Shown here in pieces: positions 9,021 to 21,268 of a stretch of DNA of 64,000 nucleotides (position 1 is the stretch's first letter; every line of letters begins with the position of its first letter). Made by a program: the position numbers and the translations under genes. Origin of the DNA: Nocardioides furvisabuli (lineage in GTDB: Bacteria; Actinomycetota; Actinomycetes; Propionibacteriales; Nocardioidaceae); contig NZ_JAIGQB010000001.1 in assembly GCF_021083185.1 (NCBI RefSeq), forward strand, positions 434,001-498,000. The letters run 5' to 3'. The notes below the pieces were generated by a model that saw only the letters and a list, made by a program, of their open reading frames with translations, made no database searches and was not told where the DNA came from.

Positions 9021-10330
9021 TCACCCGTCGGACCAAGGTGCAGCTGCTGGTCTTCGCCCTCATCACGCTGGTGGGAGTGAGCTTCGTCGGCGCCCGCTAC
9101 GCCCGGCTCGACCGCCTCGTGCTCGACCAGAGCTACACGGTCGTCGCGCACTTCGCCGACTCCGGCGGCGCCTTCCAGGGCGCGGAGGTCTCCTACCGCG
9201 GCGTGCGGGTCGGCGAGGTGAGCGAGCTCGTCCTCACCGATGACGGGGTCGACATCGTGCTGGACATCGACGACGAGTTCGACGACATCCCGGCCGACGC
9301 CCACGCCCTGGTGGGCAACCGCTCCGCGGTCGGCGAGCAGTACGTCGAGCTCCAGCCGCAGAGCGACGACGGCCCCTTCCTCCGCGAGGACTCCGAGATC
9401 TCGCAGAGGAGGACCGCGACGCCGATCCAGACCGACACGCTGCTCACCCACCTCGACGAGACGGTGCGCAGCGTCGACACCGACGACCTCCGCACGGTCA
9501 CCTCGGAGTTCGGGCTCGCCTTCAACGGTGCGGGGGAGGACCTCCAGACCATCCTCGACAGCAGCAGCGAGTTCATCACCGCCGCCGAGCAGAACTTCGA
9601 CGTCACCGTCGACCTGATCCGCGACAGCAACACCGTGCTCAACGGTCAGATCGACTCCGAGGGCGCCTTCCGCCGCTTCGCCCGTGACCTGTCGGCGTTC
9701 TCCACCACGATCGCCGACAACGACAAGGACCTGCGCCGGCTGATCGACGACGGCTCCCTCGGCGCCAACGAGCTGCGCACCTTCCTCGAGGCCAACGAGG
9801 TCGAGCTCGGCGAGCTGATCAACAACCTGGTCACGACCGGGGAGATCGTCGTCAAGCACCTCGACGGCATCGAGCAGCTGCTGGTGATCTACCCCTACGT
9901 CGTCGAGGGCGGCTTCACCGTGGTGTCCAGGTCGCCCGGCACCGGCCTGTACGACGCCCACTTCGGCATGGTGCTCACCGAGGAGCCCCACGTGTGCATC
10001 GGTGGCTACGAGGGCACCGACCGCCGCTCGCCGCTCGACGGGAGCAACACGCCGATGAACGAGGATGCCCGTTGCACCGAGCCCGCGTCGAAGTCCAACG
10101 CCCGCGGCGCGCAGAACATCCAGGCCCCCCGGGCTGCGACGGGCTGGGGCGAGGCGGACTTCGCCCACGACCCGGAGACGGGCGCCGTGACCTCCGACCC
10201 GGCCGAGATCAGGCGGCTGCTCGGTGGGCGCCCGTCGGCGCCCGGGACCCTCGGTGAGGACTCGTGGAAGTGGCTCTACCTCGAGCCGCTGCTGGCCGGG
10301 GGCGTGACCTCGCCGACCGCGGCTCGTTGA
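9017..10330 (+). CDS. Mce family protein 6 (MceF position)
   Basis: This is the last of the six Mce subunits (437 residues). It has an N-terminal anchor at about 8-26, an MCE domain at about 37-117 (SYRGVRVGEVSELV), a helical region, and a C-terminal part with two conserved Cys in EEPHVCIGGYEG and DARCTEP. The end GEDSWKWLYLEPLLAG is typical of MceF proteins. It overlaps the preceding gene (ATGA). A hairpin 6 bases after its stop separates it from the Mce-associated genes. Confidence 0.9.
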   Translation: MITRRTKVQLLVFALITLVGVSFVGARYARLDRLVLDQSYTVVAHFADSGGAFQGAEVSYRGVRVGEVSELVLTDDGVDIVLDIDDEFDDIPADAHALVGNRSAVGEQYVELQPQSDDGPFLREDSEISQRRTATPIQTDTLLTHLDETVRSVDTDDLRTVTSEFGLAFNGAGEDLQTILDSSSEFITAAEQNFDVTVDLIRDSNTVLNGQIDSEGAFRRFARDLSAFSTTIADNDKDLRRLIDDGSLGANELRTFLEANEVELGELINNLVTTGEIVVKHLDGIEQLLVIYPYVVEGGFTVVSRSPGTGLYDAHFGMVLTEEPHVCIGGYEGTDRRSPLDGSNTPMNEDARCTEPASKSNARGAQNIQAPRAATGWGEADFAHDPETGAVTSDPAEIRRLLGGRPSAPGTLGEDSWKWLYLEPLLAGGVTSPTAAR

Positions 10331-10335
10331 ACCCA

Positions 10336-10360
10336 GCAGGACCCCGGGAGGGGGTCCTGC
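10336..10360 (+). terminator. Hairpin between the last mce gene and the Mce-associated genes
   Basis: A perfect 10-bp stem GCAGGACCCC/GGGGTCCTGC with a 5-base loop (GGGAG) begins 5 bases after the mce stop. No T-run follows. It may be a terminator or a partial one that lowers expression of the two downstream genes, whose start lies only 21 bases further on. Confidence 0.55.
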
Positions 10361-10381
10361 CGTTCTCGAGGGAGGGAACCG

Positions 10382-11080
10382 ATGTCCGTGCTGCCCGATG
10401 CGGCCCGTCGCGACGACGTCGCGACCGCGCCGGTCCCACCGGGTGCCTATCCCGGCGCCGAACCCGCCGCCGGCGCACGCCGTCCGCAGCAGCGACGCAC
10501 GGTGCTCGCCGCCGTCCTCGCGCTCGTCGCGGTGGTCTGCGTCGCGCTGATGGTGTGGATGTCCTCCGGGGGACGCAGCTCCGGCGCCGACGGCGCGCTG
10601 AGCCTGCCCGAGGAGCGCGAGCAGGTCATGGGCCTGACCAGCCAGTTCGTCAAGCGGCTCGGCACCTACAGCCCCGACATGCTCGACGACTCCGGGCAGA
10701 TGCCGGCCTACCGCGAGCAGGTGCGCGAGGTCATCACGCCCAAGTTCGCCGCCGACTTCGACCAGGAGGTCGCCACCGCCGAGCAGCTCGTGGCGCAGGG
10801 CGGCATCACCCGCAACGCAGACGTGTTCGCCACGGCGGTCTCCTCGATCGACGACGACTCGGCGCGCGTCCTCGTGGCCGGCGCCTTCACCGACAGCTAC
10901 CGGCAGGGCGAGGGGGACGAGGCCCAGGTCGTCGACCAGGAGCCGCTGCCCTTCCGCTTCACCGTCGACCTCGTGGTGATCGAGGGGGAGTGGCTCGTCG
11001 ACGACTTCTCCCCTGTGAGCAGTGGCGAGGAACCGGCGCCCGGCACGGCGCCGGCACCGGGAGAGGGGGGCACCCCGTGA
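10382..11080 (+). CDS. Mce-associated membrane protein
   Basis: This 232-residue protein matches the Mce-associated membrane proteins (Mam/Mas type) found after mce genes. It has a Pro/Ala-rich cytoplasmic N-terminus, one transmembrane segment at about 40-58, then an external domain of alpha+beta pattern ending VIEGEWLVDDFSPV, like the NTF2-like fold seen in such proteins. These proteins stabilise or accessorise Mce complexes. ATG at 10382 follows GAGGGAGGGAACC. The stop overlaps the next start (GTGA), so the two associated proteins are probably co-translated. Confidence 0.82.
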   Translation: MSVLPDAARRDDVATAPVPPGAYPGAEPAAGARRPQQRRTVLAAVLALVAVVCVALMVWMSSGGRSSGADGALSLPEEREQVMGLTSQFVKRLGTYSPDMLDDSGQMPAYREQVREVITPKFAADFDQEVATAEQLVAQGGITRNADVFATAVSSIDDDSARVLVAGAFTDSYRQGEGDEAQVVDQEPLPFRFTVDLVVIEGEWLVDDFSPVSSGEEPAPGTAPAPGEGGTP

Positions 11081-11862
11081 GCGACACCCCGACCTGGTAC
11101 GACCTCCTCGACGTGCCGCGCGATGCCTCGACCGAGGAGGTGCGGGACGCCTGGAAGACCCAGATCGCCGACCTCGAGCCCGGCGATCGCCGCTTCGACG
11201 CGCTCAACCGTGCGGCCAGGGTGCTGCTCGACCCCGGCGCGCGGGCGGCGTACGACGCCGAGCACCCGGACGAGCCGCTGGTCGAGGAGGGCCGTGGGGC
11301 CCGTCACGAGACCAGGGACTCGGAGGCGGGCCTCGTGACAGGACTTCGTCCTCCCTCGACCACCGGGCGCGCCCGCGGCGTGCCCACGTGGCTGCTGGCG
11401 GGCCTCGGCGTCGTCGCGACCGGTCTGGTCGCGACCACGGCGTGGATGTGGACCGCGCAGGACGACGGTGGGGACGACTCCGCCGCGCGTGCCGCCCAGG
11501 TGGCGGCCGAGCGCGCCGTCGTGCCGGTGCTGTCCTACGACCACGAGACGCTCGAGGCCGACCAGCAGGAGGCGCAGGCGCTCATGACCGGCTCCTACCG
11601 CGAGGAGTACGACAAGCTCTTCGCGGTCCTGGAGGAGAACGCACCCCAGACCGAGACGACGGTGACCGCCTCGGTCGTCTCCTCCGGCATCGTGCGGGCG
11701 AGCGGCGACCGGGTGCAGGTGCTGGTCTTCGTCGACCGTCCGACCACCAACCGGCTGAGCGCCGATCCGGTGGTCTACAAGGACCAGGTGACCCTGTCGA
11801 TGCAGCGCGTCGACGGCGACTGGCTGGTCGACGACCTGGTCACCTCGCCCGCCCAGGGCTGA
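11077..11862 (+). CDS. Mce-associated membrane protein with N-terminal J-like domain lacking HPD
   Basis: Of 261 residues, 6-62 resemble a DnaJ J-domain: WYDLLDVPRDASTEEVRDAW at the start, then FDALNRAARVLLDPGARAAY near the end. Helix II, however, runs into LEPGDRRF where HPD should be, so the Hsp70-stimulating motif is missing. The C-terminus of the domain has a chance HPD at 63-65, outside its proper place. A transmembrane segment lies at 102-126. The remaining part resembles the external domain of the preceding Mce-associated protein and ends DGDWLVDDLVTSP. GTG at 11077 overlaps the preceding stop. The domain assignment is by eye. Confidence 0.72.
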   Translation: MSDTPTWYDLLDVPRDASTEEVRDAWKTQIADLEPGDRRFDALNRAARVLLDPGARAAYDAEHPDEPLVEEGRGARHETRDSEAGLVTGLRPPSTTGRARGVPTWLLAGLGVVATGLVATTAWMWTAQDDGGDDSAARAAQVAAERAVVPVLSYDHETLEADQQEAQALMTGSYREEYDKLFAVLEENAPQTETTVTASVVSSGIVRASGDRVQVLVFVDRPTTNRLSADPVVYKDQVTLSMQRVDGDWLVDDLVTSPAQG

Positions 11863-11891
11863 CCCGTACGGGTGGTCGCGGCGCGCCCTGC

Positions 11892-11920
11892 TTGACCCGG
11901 GAGGCTTCGGCGTTCATAGT
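11892..11920 (+). promoter_or_regulatory. Candidate distal promoter of rpoBC
   Basis: TTGACC (11892-11897) and CATAGT (11915-11920) are separated by 17 bases, close to the housekeeping consensus. It lies 175 bases before the rpoB start, in the gap left after the Mce-associated genes. Confidence 0.5.
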
Positions 11921-11966
11921 CGTGGCCAACGCGTGGCGCTCTCTCCTTCGGGACTTGACCCCGCGT

Positions 11967-11995
11967 TTGAGGCGTGTCCACAAGTGCGCTATCGT
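11967..11995 (+). promoter_or_regulatory. Candidate proximal promoter of rpoBC
   Basis: TTGAGG (11967-11972) and TATCGT (11990-11995) are separated by 17 bases. Transcription would begin near 12003, leaving a leader of about 90 bases before the TTG start of rpoB. A dedicated promoter is expected because the Mce locus separates rpoB from the ribosomal operon. Confidence 0.55.
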
Positions 11996-12094
11996 GGGTC
12001 CTTGCGCCTGCCCTCAGATGCCCGACACCTTCCGGACGGTTGTTGCGGTGGTCGGCCGGCGCCGAGATCACTTGATCATTTGTGAGGACACCTC

Positions 12095-15000
12095 TTGGCC
12101 GCGCGCAGCACCGCTGGTAATCACCGTCGCACCTCTTTCGCAAAGATCACCGAACCTCTCGAGGTTCCCCCCCTCATCTCGCTCCAGACGAGCAGCTTCG
12201 ACTGGCTGGTCGGCGGAGAGCGTTGGGAGGAGGAGGTGGCTGCCCGCAGGGCCGCCGGTGAGGACGTCTCCGAGAAGACCGGTCTGCAGGAGATCTTCGA
12301 GGAGATCTCCCCGATCGAGGACTTCTCCGAGACGATGATGCTCTCCTTCGACAACCCCGTCTTCCTGGACGAGAAGTACACCGAGGAGGAGTGCAAGGAG
12401 AAGGACTTCACCTACTCCCGCCCGCTCTACGTCTCGGCCGAGTTCATGAACCACGAGACCGGTGAGATCAAGGGCCAGACGGTCTTCATGGGTGACTTCC
12501 CCATGATGACCAAGAAGGGCACCTTCATCATCAACGGCACCGAGCGTGTCGTGGTGTCGCAGCTCGTGCGCTCGCCGGGCGTCTACTTCGAGTCGAGCCC
12601 GGACAAGACCTCTGACAAGGACATCTTCACCGCCAAGCTCATCCCGAGCCGCGGCGCGTGGCTGGAGTTCGAGATCGACAAGCGCGACCTGGTCGGCGTA
12701 CGCCTCGACCGCAAGCGCAAGCAGAACGTCACGGTGCTGCTCAAGGCCCTGGGCTGGACGACCGAGCAGATCCGCGAGGAGTTCGGCCAGTACGAGTCGA
12801 TGATGCTGACCCTCGAGAAGGACAGCGTCCGCTACGAGGTCGTCTACGAGGAGCTGCAGAAGAAGGCGCGGGGCGAGGCCCCCACCGCCGAGCAGGTCAA
12901 CGACGAGGTCACCCGGCTCGCGCTGCTCGACATCTACCGCAAGCTCCGCCCCGGCGAGCCGCCCACGGCCGAGGCCGCGCAGACGCTGCTCAACAACTAC
13001 TACTTCAACCCCAAGCGCTACGACCTGGCGAAGGTCGGCCGCTACAAGATCAACAAGAAGCTCGGTCTCCGCGAGGCGTTCGACCAGCAGACGCTGACCA
13101 TCGACGACGTCGTGGCCGCGATCCGCTACGTCGTGCAGCTGCACGCCGCCGGCATCCAGGCTGACTCGCCGGACCTCGTCGACGCCGAGGGCAACCCGGT
13201 CGAGGGCCCCGACGGTGCCCCCGTCAAGGTCCAGGCCGACGACATCGACCACTTCGGCAACCGCCGCATGCGCACCGTGGGCGAGCTCATCCAGAACCAG
13301 CTCCGCACGGGCCTGGCCCGCATGGAGCGCGTGGTGCGCGAGCGGATGACGACGCAGGACGTCGAGGCCATCACGCCGCAGTCCCTCATCAACATCCGTC
13401 CCGTGGTCGCGGCGCTCAAGGAGTTCTTCGGCACCTCGCAGCTCAGCCAGTTCATGGACCAGACCAACCCGATCGCCGGCCTGACGCACAAGCGTCGCCT
13501 CTCGGCGCTCGGTCCCGGTGGTCTGTCGCGGGACCGTGCCGGCATGGAGGTCCGTGACGTCCACCCGTCGCACTACGGCCGCATGTGCCCGATCGAGACC
13601 CCGGAAGGCCCGAACATCGGCCTGATCGGTTCGCTCGCGTCCTACGGTCGGATCAACCCGTTCGGCTTCGTCGAGACCCCCTACCGCAAGGTCGAGGGCG
13701 GCGTGGTCACCGACCAGATCGACTACCTCACCGCCGACGACGAGGACCGCTACGTCATCGCGCAGGCCAACGCGCCGCTGGACTCCAAGATGCGCTTCGT
13801 CGAGGAGCGCGTGCTCGTCCGGCAGCAGAAGGGTGAGGTCGACGCGATCCTGGCCGACGAGGTCGACTACATGGACGTCTCGCCGCGCCAGATGGTGTCG
13901 GTCGCGACGGCCCTGATCCCGTTCCTCGAGCACGACGACGCCAACCGTGCCCTGATGGGCGCCAACATGCAGCGCCAGGCCGTCCCGCTGGTCGTCAGCG
14001 ACAGCCCGCTGGTCGGCACCGGCATGGAGTACCGCGCCGCCGTCGACGCAGGTGACGTGGTCGTGGCCGACAACGCCGGAGTGGTCAAGGAGGTGTCGGC
14101 CGACTCCATCGAGACGATGAACGACGACGGCACCTACCAGACCTACAAGATGGCCAAGTTCAAGCGCTCCAACCAGGGCACCTGCATCAACCAGCGCCCG
14201 CTGGTGAAGGCCGGGGACCGCCTCGAGGTCGGCACGCCGATCGCCGACGGTCCGTGCACCGACAACGCCGAGATGGCGCTGGGCACCAACCTGCTCGTCG
14301 CCTTCATGCCGTGGCAGGGCCACAACTACGAGGACGCGATCATCCTCAGCCAGCGCCTGGTGCAGGAGGACGTCCTCACCTCGATCCACATCGAGGAGCA
14401 CGAGGTCGACGCCCGCGACACCAAGCTCGGCCCCGAGGAGATCACCCGGGACATCCCGAACGTCTCCGAGGAGGGCCTGGCCGACCTCGACGAGCGCGGC
14501 ATCATCCGCATCGGCGCCGAGGTCACCACCGGTGACATCCTCGTCGGCAAGGTCACGCCCAAGGGCGAGACCGAGCTCACCCCGGAGGAGCGCCTGCTCC
14601 GCGCGATCTTCGGTGAGAAGGCGCGCGAGGTGCGCGACACCTCGATGAAGGTGCCCCACGGTGAGTCCGGCACGGTCATCGGCGTCCGGGTCTTCGACCG
14701 CGAGGACGGCGACGACCTGCCTCCGGGCGTCAACCAGCTCGTCCGCGTCTACGTCGCCCAGAAGCGCAAGATCTCGGTCGGTGACAAGCTCGCCGGTCGT
14801 CACGGCAACAAGGGCGTCATCGCCAAGATCCTGCCGGTCGAGGACATGCCGTTCATGGAGGACGGCACCCCGGTCGACGTCGTGCTCAACCCGCTGGGTG
14901 TGCCGCGTCGTATGAACATCGGCCAGATCCTCGAGCTCCACCTCGGCTGGCTGGCCAAGCAGGGCTGGGACATCGACCTGCACGCCGACAAGGGATCCTC

Positions 15001-15676
15001 GGAGTGGAAGGACCGCCTCATCGCGATCCACGCCGAGAAGAACGAGCCCGGCACCAAGGTCGCGACGCCGGTGTTCGACGGTGCGCGCGAGGACGAGATC
15101 ACCGGCCTGCTCGGTGCGACCCTGCCCAACCGCGACGGTGAGCGAATGGTCAAGGAGGACGGCAAGGCCAGCCTCTTCGACGGTCGCTCGGGTGAGCCGT
15201 TCCCGGAGCCGGTGGCCGTGGGCTACATGTACATCCTCAAGCTCCACCACCTCGTCGACGACAAGATCCACGCGCGCTCGACGGGCCCCTACTCGATGAT
15301 CACGCAGCAGCCCCTGGGCGGCAAGGCCCAGTTCGGCGGCCAGCGGTTCGGCGAGATGGAGGTCTGGGCGATGGAGGCGTACGGCGCCGCCTACGCCCTG
15401 CAGGAGCTGCTGACGATCAAGTCCGACGACGTCCCGGGCCGCGTGAAGGTCTACGAGGCAATCGTCAAGGGCGAGAACATCCCCGACTCGGGCATCCCCG
15501 AGTCGTTCAAGGTGCTCGTCAAGGAGATGCAGTCCCTCTGCCTCAACGTCGAGGTGCTCACGCACGACGGTTCGACCATCGAGCTCAAGGATGCCGAGGA
15601 AGACGTCTTCCGGGCCGCCGAGGAGCTCGGGATCGACCTGTCGCGTCGCGAGCCCAGCTCGGTCGAAGAAGTCTGA
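12095..15676 (+). CDS. rpoB: RNA polymerase beta subunit
   Basis: This is the catalytic beta subunit of RNA polymerase, 1193 residues, full length for actinobacteria. The TTG start at 12095 gives [18 protein letters not shown] and follows GTGAGGA by 6 bases; no closer ATG or GTG fits. The rifampicin region begins at G446 ([12 protein letters not shown]) and has Asp455, His465 and Ser470 at the classic resistance sites, so a rifampicin-sensitive type is predicted. The lineage-conserved [20 protein letters not shown] and the C-terminal block that contacts beta-prime are present. rpoC follows after 88 bases. Confidence 0.98.
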   Translation: MAARSTAGNHRRTSFAKITEPLEVPPLISLQTSSFDWLVGGERWEEEVAARRAAGEDVSEKTGLQEIFEEISPIEDFSETMMLSFDNPVFLDEKYTEEECKEKDFTYSRPLYVSAEFMNHETGEIKGQTVFMGDFPMMTKKGTFIINGTERVVVSQLVRSPGVYFESSPDKTSDKDIFTAKLIPSRGAWLEFEIDKRDLVGVRLDRKRKQNVTVLLKALGWTTEQIREEFGQYESMMLTLEKDSVRYEVVYEELQKKARGEAPTAEQVNDEVTRLALLDIYRKLRPGEPPTAEAAQTLLNNYYFNPKRYDLAKVGRYKINKKLGLREAFDQQTLTIDDVVAAIRYVVQLHAAGIQADSPDLVDAEGNPVEGPDGAPVKVQADDIDHFGNRRMRTVGELIQNQLRTGLARMERVVRERMTTQDVEAITPQSLINIRPVVAALKEFFGTSQLSQFMDQTNPIAGLTHKRRLSALGPGGLSRDRAGMEVRDVHPSHYGRMCPIETPEGPNIGLIGSLASYGRINPFGFVETPYRKVEGGVVTDQIDYLTADDEDRYVIAQANAPLDSKMRFVEERVLVRQQKGEVDAILADEVDYMDVSPRQMVSVATALIPFLEHDDANRALMGANMQRQAVPLVVSDSPLVGTGMEYRAAVDAGDVVVADNAGVVKEVSADSIETMNDDGTYQTYKMAKFKRSNQGTCINQRPLVKAGDRLEVGTPIADGPCTDNAEMALGTNLLVAFMPWQGHNYEDAIILSQRLVQEDVLTSIHIEEHEVDARDTKLGPEEITRDIPNVSEEGLADLDERGIIRIGAEVTTGDILVGKVTPKGETELTPEERLLRAIFGEKAREVRDTSMKVPHGESGTVIGVRVFDREDGDDLPPGVNQLVRVYVAQKRKISVGDKLAGRHGNKGVIAKILPVEDMPFMEDGTPVDVVLNPLGVPRRMNIGQILELHLGWLAKQGWDIDLHADKGSSEWKDRLIAIHAEKNEPGTKVATPVFDGAREDEITGLLGATLPNRDGERMVKEDGKASLFDGRSGEPFPEPVAVGYMYILKLHHLVDDKIHARSTGPYSMITQQPLGGKAQFGGQRFGEMEVWAMEAYGAAYALQELLTIKSDDVPGRVKVYEAIVKGENIPDSGIPESFKVLVKEMQSLCLNVEVLTHDGSTIELKDAEEDVFRAAEELGIDLSRREPSSVEEV

Positions 15677-15682
15677 GTGCGT

Positions 15683-15710
15683 CGGTACGCCGGCTCCGGC
15701 CGGCGTACCG
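15683..15710 (+). promoter_or_regulatory. rpoB-rpoC intergenic hairpin
   Basis: An 11-bp perfect stem (GGTACGCCGG/CCGGCGTACC plus a flanking C-G pair) with a 6-base loop lies 7 bases after the rpoB stop. There is no T-tract. It may be a processing or stability element, or a partial terminator that tunes beta to beta-prime ratio. rpoC still needs to be made from the same message, so full termination is unlikely. Confidence 0.5.
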
Positions 15711-15764
15711 CCCCTCAGTCCACCGCTCAGCTTTTCCACGTACTAACGAAGGACTCACAGCCAA

Positions 15765-19610
<3,846 letters not shown>

Positions 19611-19656
19611 TCGCGAAGCGATCGGTCCTCGTGTGACGAACCGGATCGAGTAGCAC

Positions 19657-19690
19657 CAACGCCCGCCCTCGCTTGCGAGGGCGGGCGTTG
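19657..19690. terminator. Bidirectional terminator between rpoC and ccdA
   Basis: A perfect 16-bp stem (CAACGCCCGCCCTCGC and its complement) closes on a TT centre, 47 bases after the rpoC stop. It lies between convergent genes, so it can end transcription from both sides. No T-run is present. Confidence 0.8.
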
Positions 19691-19747
19691 TGCGTGGCGA
19701 GATCCACTGGTGTGCCTCACCAGCCCAGCCGTTCCCGGAGCGGAGGC

Positions 19748-19789
19748 GGATCAGGACGGCCGGATCAGGGCGGCCGGATCAGGGCGTGA
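19748..19789. repeat. 14-bp tandem repeat, almost three copies
   Basis: Units begin at 19748, 19762 and 19776. The first is GGATCAGGACGGCC, the second differs by one base, and the third diverges in its last three bases. The array covers the stop codon of the minus-strand ccdA gene at 19779-19781. Slippage here would change the C-terminus of CcdA. Confidence 0.75.
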
Positions 19790-20552
19790 TCGCCCGGACC
19801 CACTCGGCGAGCGTCGCCTGCACGCGCGCGGCCAGCTCGATGACCGGGTCCGAGGGATCCCCGCCGTCGAGGACCCGCAGCTCCCAGGCGCCGTACCAGG
19901 AGACGTAGGCACCCACCACGAGCAGCAGCAGGCCCGAGACCCGGGGCACCCACTGCCCGCCGCGGCGGATGCCCGAGATGAGGCCGCGCCGGGCGAGGGC
20001 CACGGCGACGGCCGCCGCCCCGACGAGCAGTCCCATGCCGGCGCTGTAGGCCACGAACAGCGAGGCTCCCTCGGCGGTCGAGCCGCTGCGGAAGCTCGCC
20101 ACGACGAGCGCCAGGAACGGCGCGATCGAGCAGGTGAGGCTCGCGGCGGCGTACGACATGCCGAAGCCCACCATGGTCGGCACGCTCCGGGTCAGGGGCT
20201 TCCCGCCCGAGCCCGAGCGGGTCAGCTGGAGGCGCGGCAGCTCGCGCCCGAGCAGCAGCCACACGCCCGCGAGCGCGACCAGCGCGCCGAACACCGCGGT
20301 GAACCACGGCAGGTACTGCTGGGCCTGGGACGCCACGGGTGAGACCACGAGGCCGAAGACGCCGAAGACCGCCACGAACCCGAGCGTCATGCAGGCGGTG
20401 AGCCACAGCGCGCGGGCCACCGCGCGGGCAGGGCCAGGGCTGTCGTCGCCGAGGACCAGCACGGACAGGTAGGCCGGGAGCAGCGCGAAGCCGCACGGGT
20501 TGACCGCTGCGAGCATGCCCGCAGCGACGGCGAGGGCCAGGGTGTCGCCCAC
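19779..20552 (-). CDS. ccdA: CcdA/DsbD-type thiol-disulfide transport membrane protein
   Basis: This polytopic membrane protein (257 residues, about six transmembrane segments) passes reducing power from cytoplasmic thioredoxin to extracytoplasmic thioredoxin-like partners, usually for cytochrome c maturation. The two redox Cys typical of CcdA are visible: Cys20 in AAVNPCGFALLPAY and Cys141 in SLTCSIAPF, each at a membrane segment with Pro nearby. The TlpA-like gene just upstream on the same strand ends 15 bases before this start, an operon arrangement common for cytochrome c biogenesis. The ATG at 20552 is the natural start. The 3' end lies in a short tandem repeat. Confidence 0.85.
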   Translation of the reverse strand: MGDTLALAVAAGMLAAVNPCGFALLPAYLSVLVLGDDSPGPARAVARALWLTACMTLGFVAVFGVFGLVVSPVASQAQQYLPWFTAVFGALVALAGVWLLLGRELPRLQLTRSGSGGKPLTRSVPTMVGFGMSYAAASLTCSIAPFLALVVASFRSGSTAEGASLFVAYSAGMGLLVGAAAVAVALARRGLISGIRRGGQWVPRVSGLLLLVVGAYVSWYGAWELRVLDGGDPSDPVIELAARVQATLAEWVRAITP

Positions 20553-20567
20553 GGGTCGGCCGGTCGC

Positions 20568-21172
20568 TCAGCCCAGCAGGGCGTCGACCCGGGCGCCGAG
20601 GTCGTCCGAGCCGCCGTAGCCGGCCTCGAAGACGACCTCGCCGGCGGCGTCGAGCACGACGAAGGAGGACTGCTCGGCGACCCCGAAGCGGGTCCACAGC
20701 TCGCCGTCGACGTCCTCGAGGTGGGTCACGCCGTCGGCGTCACCGGCAAAGTCCGCGATCGCCTCCGCGCTGTCGAGCGAGCCGATCCCGACCACGCCGA
20801 CACGGTCGCCGTAGGTCTGTGCGAGGTCCTGCACCTGCGGGATCTGGCTGCGGCACGTCGGGCACCACGGCGCCCAGAACCAGAGGACGGTGGCGAGCCG
20901 GCCAGGCTCGCGCCGTCGAAGGAGTCGCCGCCCACGGTCGTGGCGGTGAAGTCGAGGAGCTCCGGGGTGCCGGCCGTCCCCTCGCCGGCGTCCGCGGGCT
21001 CGTCGGACGGCTCCGCGGAGGCGTCGTCGGAGGGGGCCGCGGAAGGCTCGTCGGAGGGCGAGGACGTGGTCGACGAGGTGGCCGTCGTGGCCGGGTCGTC
21101 GCCGCACGCCCCGAGCAGCAGGAGGAGGGGGACGGCGGTCGCGACCACGAGGCGTCTCATGTGCTCCAGCAT
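20568..21172 (-). pseudogene. TlpA-like thioredoxin lipoprotein, interrupted by a frameshift
   Basis: Two frames must be joined to give one protein. The first (from 21172) encodes a lipoprotein signal MRRLVVATAVPLLLLLGACG with lipobox LGAC, a Ser/Pro/Glu linker and the start of a redoxin domain (LLDFTATTVGGDSFDGASLAG). The domain then continues in the next frame with TVLWFWAPWCPTCRSQIPQV, whose CPTC is the redox site, and runs to the stop at 20568. The break is at about 20889-20899, consistent with loss of one base. It could be a real inactivation or a sequencing error. Its normal role would be to receive electrons from the CcdA encoded downstream. Confidence 0.75.
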
Positions 21173-21268
21173 GACAGCGGCGGCCCAGCCAGGGACGGCC
21201 GCGATGCTTACGAGAGCCTTACGCCGGGCTGTGCCGCGAGGTTGTGACCCGCCTGCGAGAATTCCGGT

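Noticed and set aside
11862..11873. ACCCGTACGGGT palindrome at the end of the J-domain-like gene as a terminator
   Set aside because: The stem is only 4 bp with a 4-base loop; too weak to call.
12018..12338. Possible upstream ORF (ATG at 12018) overlapping the rpoB start
   Set aside because: Arg/Ser-rich shadow translation with no ribosome site; rpoB leader regulation by it is not supported.
12068..15739. A 1223-residue minus-strand open frame across rpoB
   Set aside because: It is the high-GC shadow of rpoB, with Asp/Val/Leu/Arg-biased composition and no domain, and rpoB is unmistakable.
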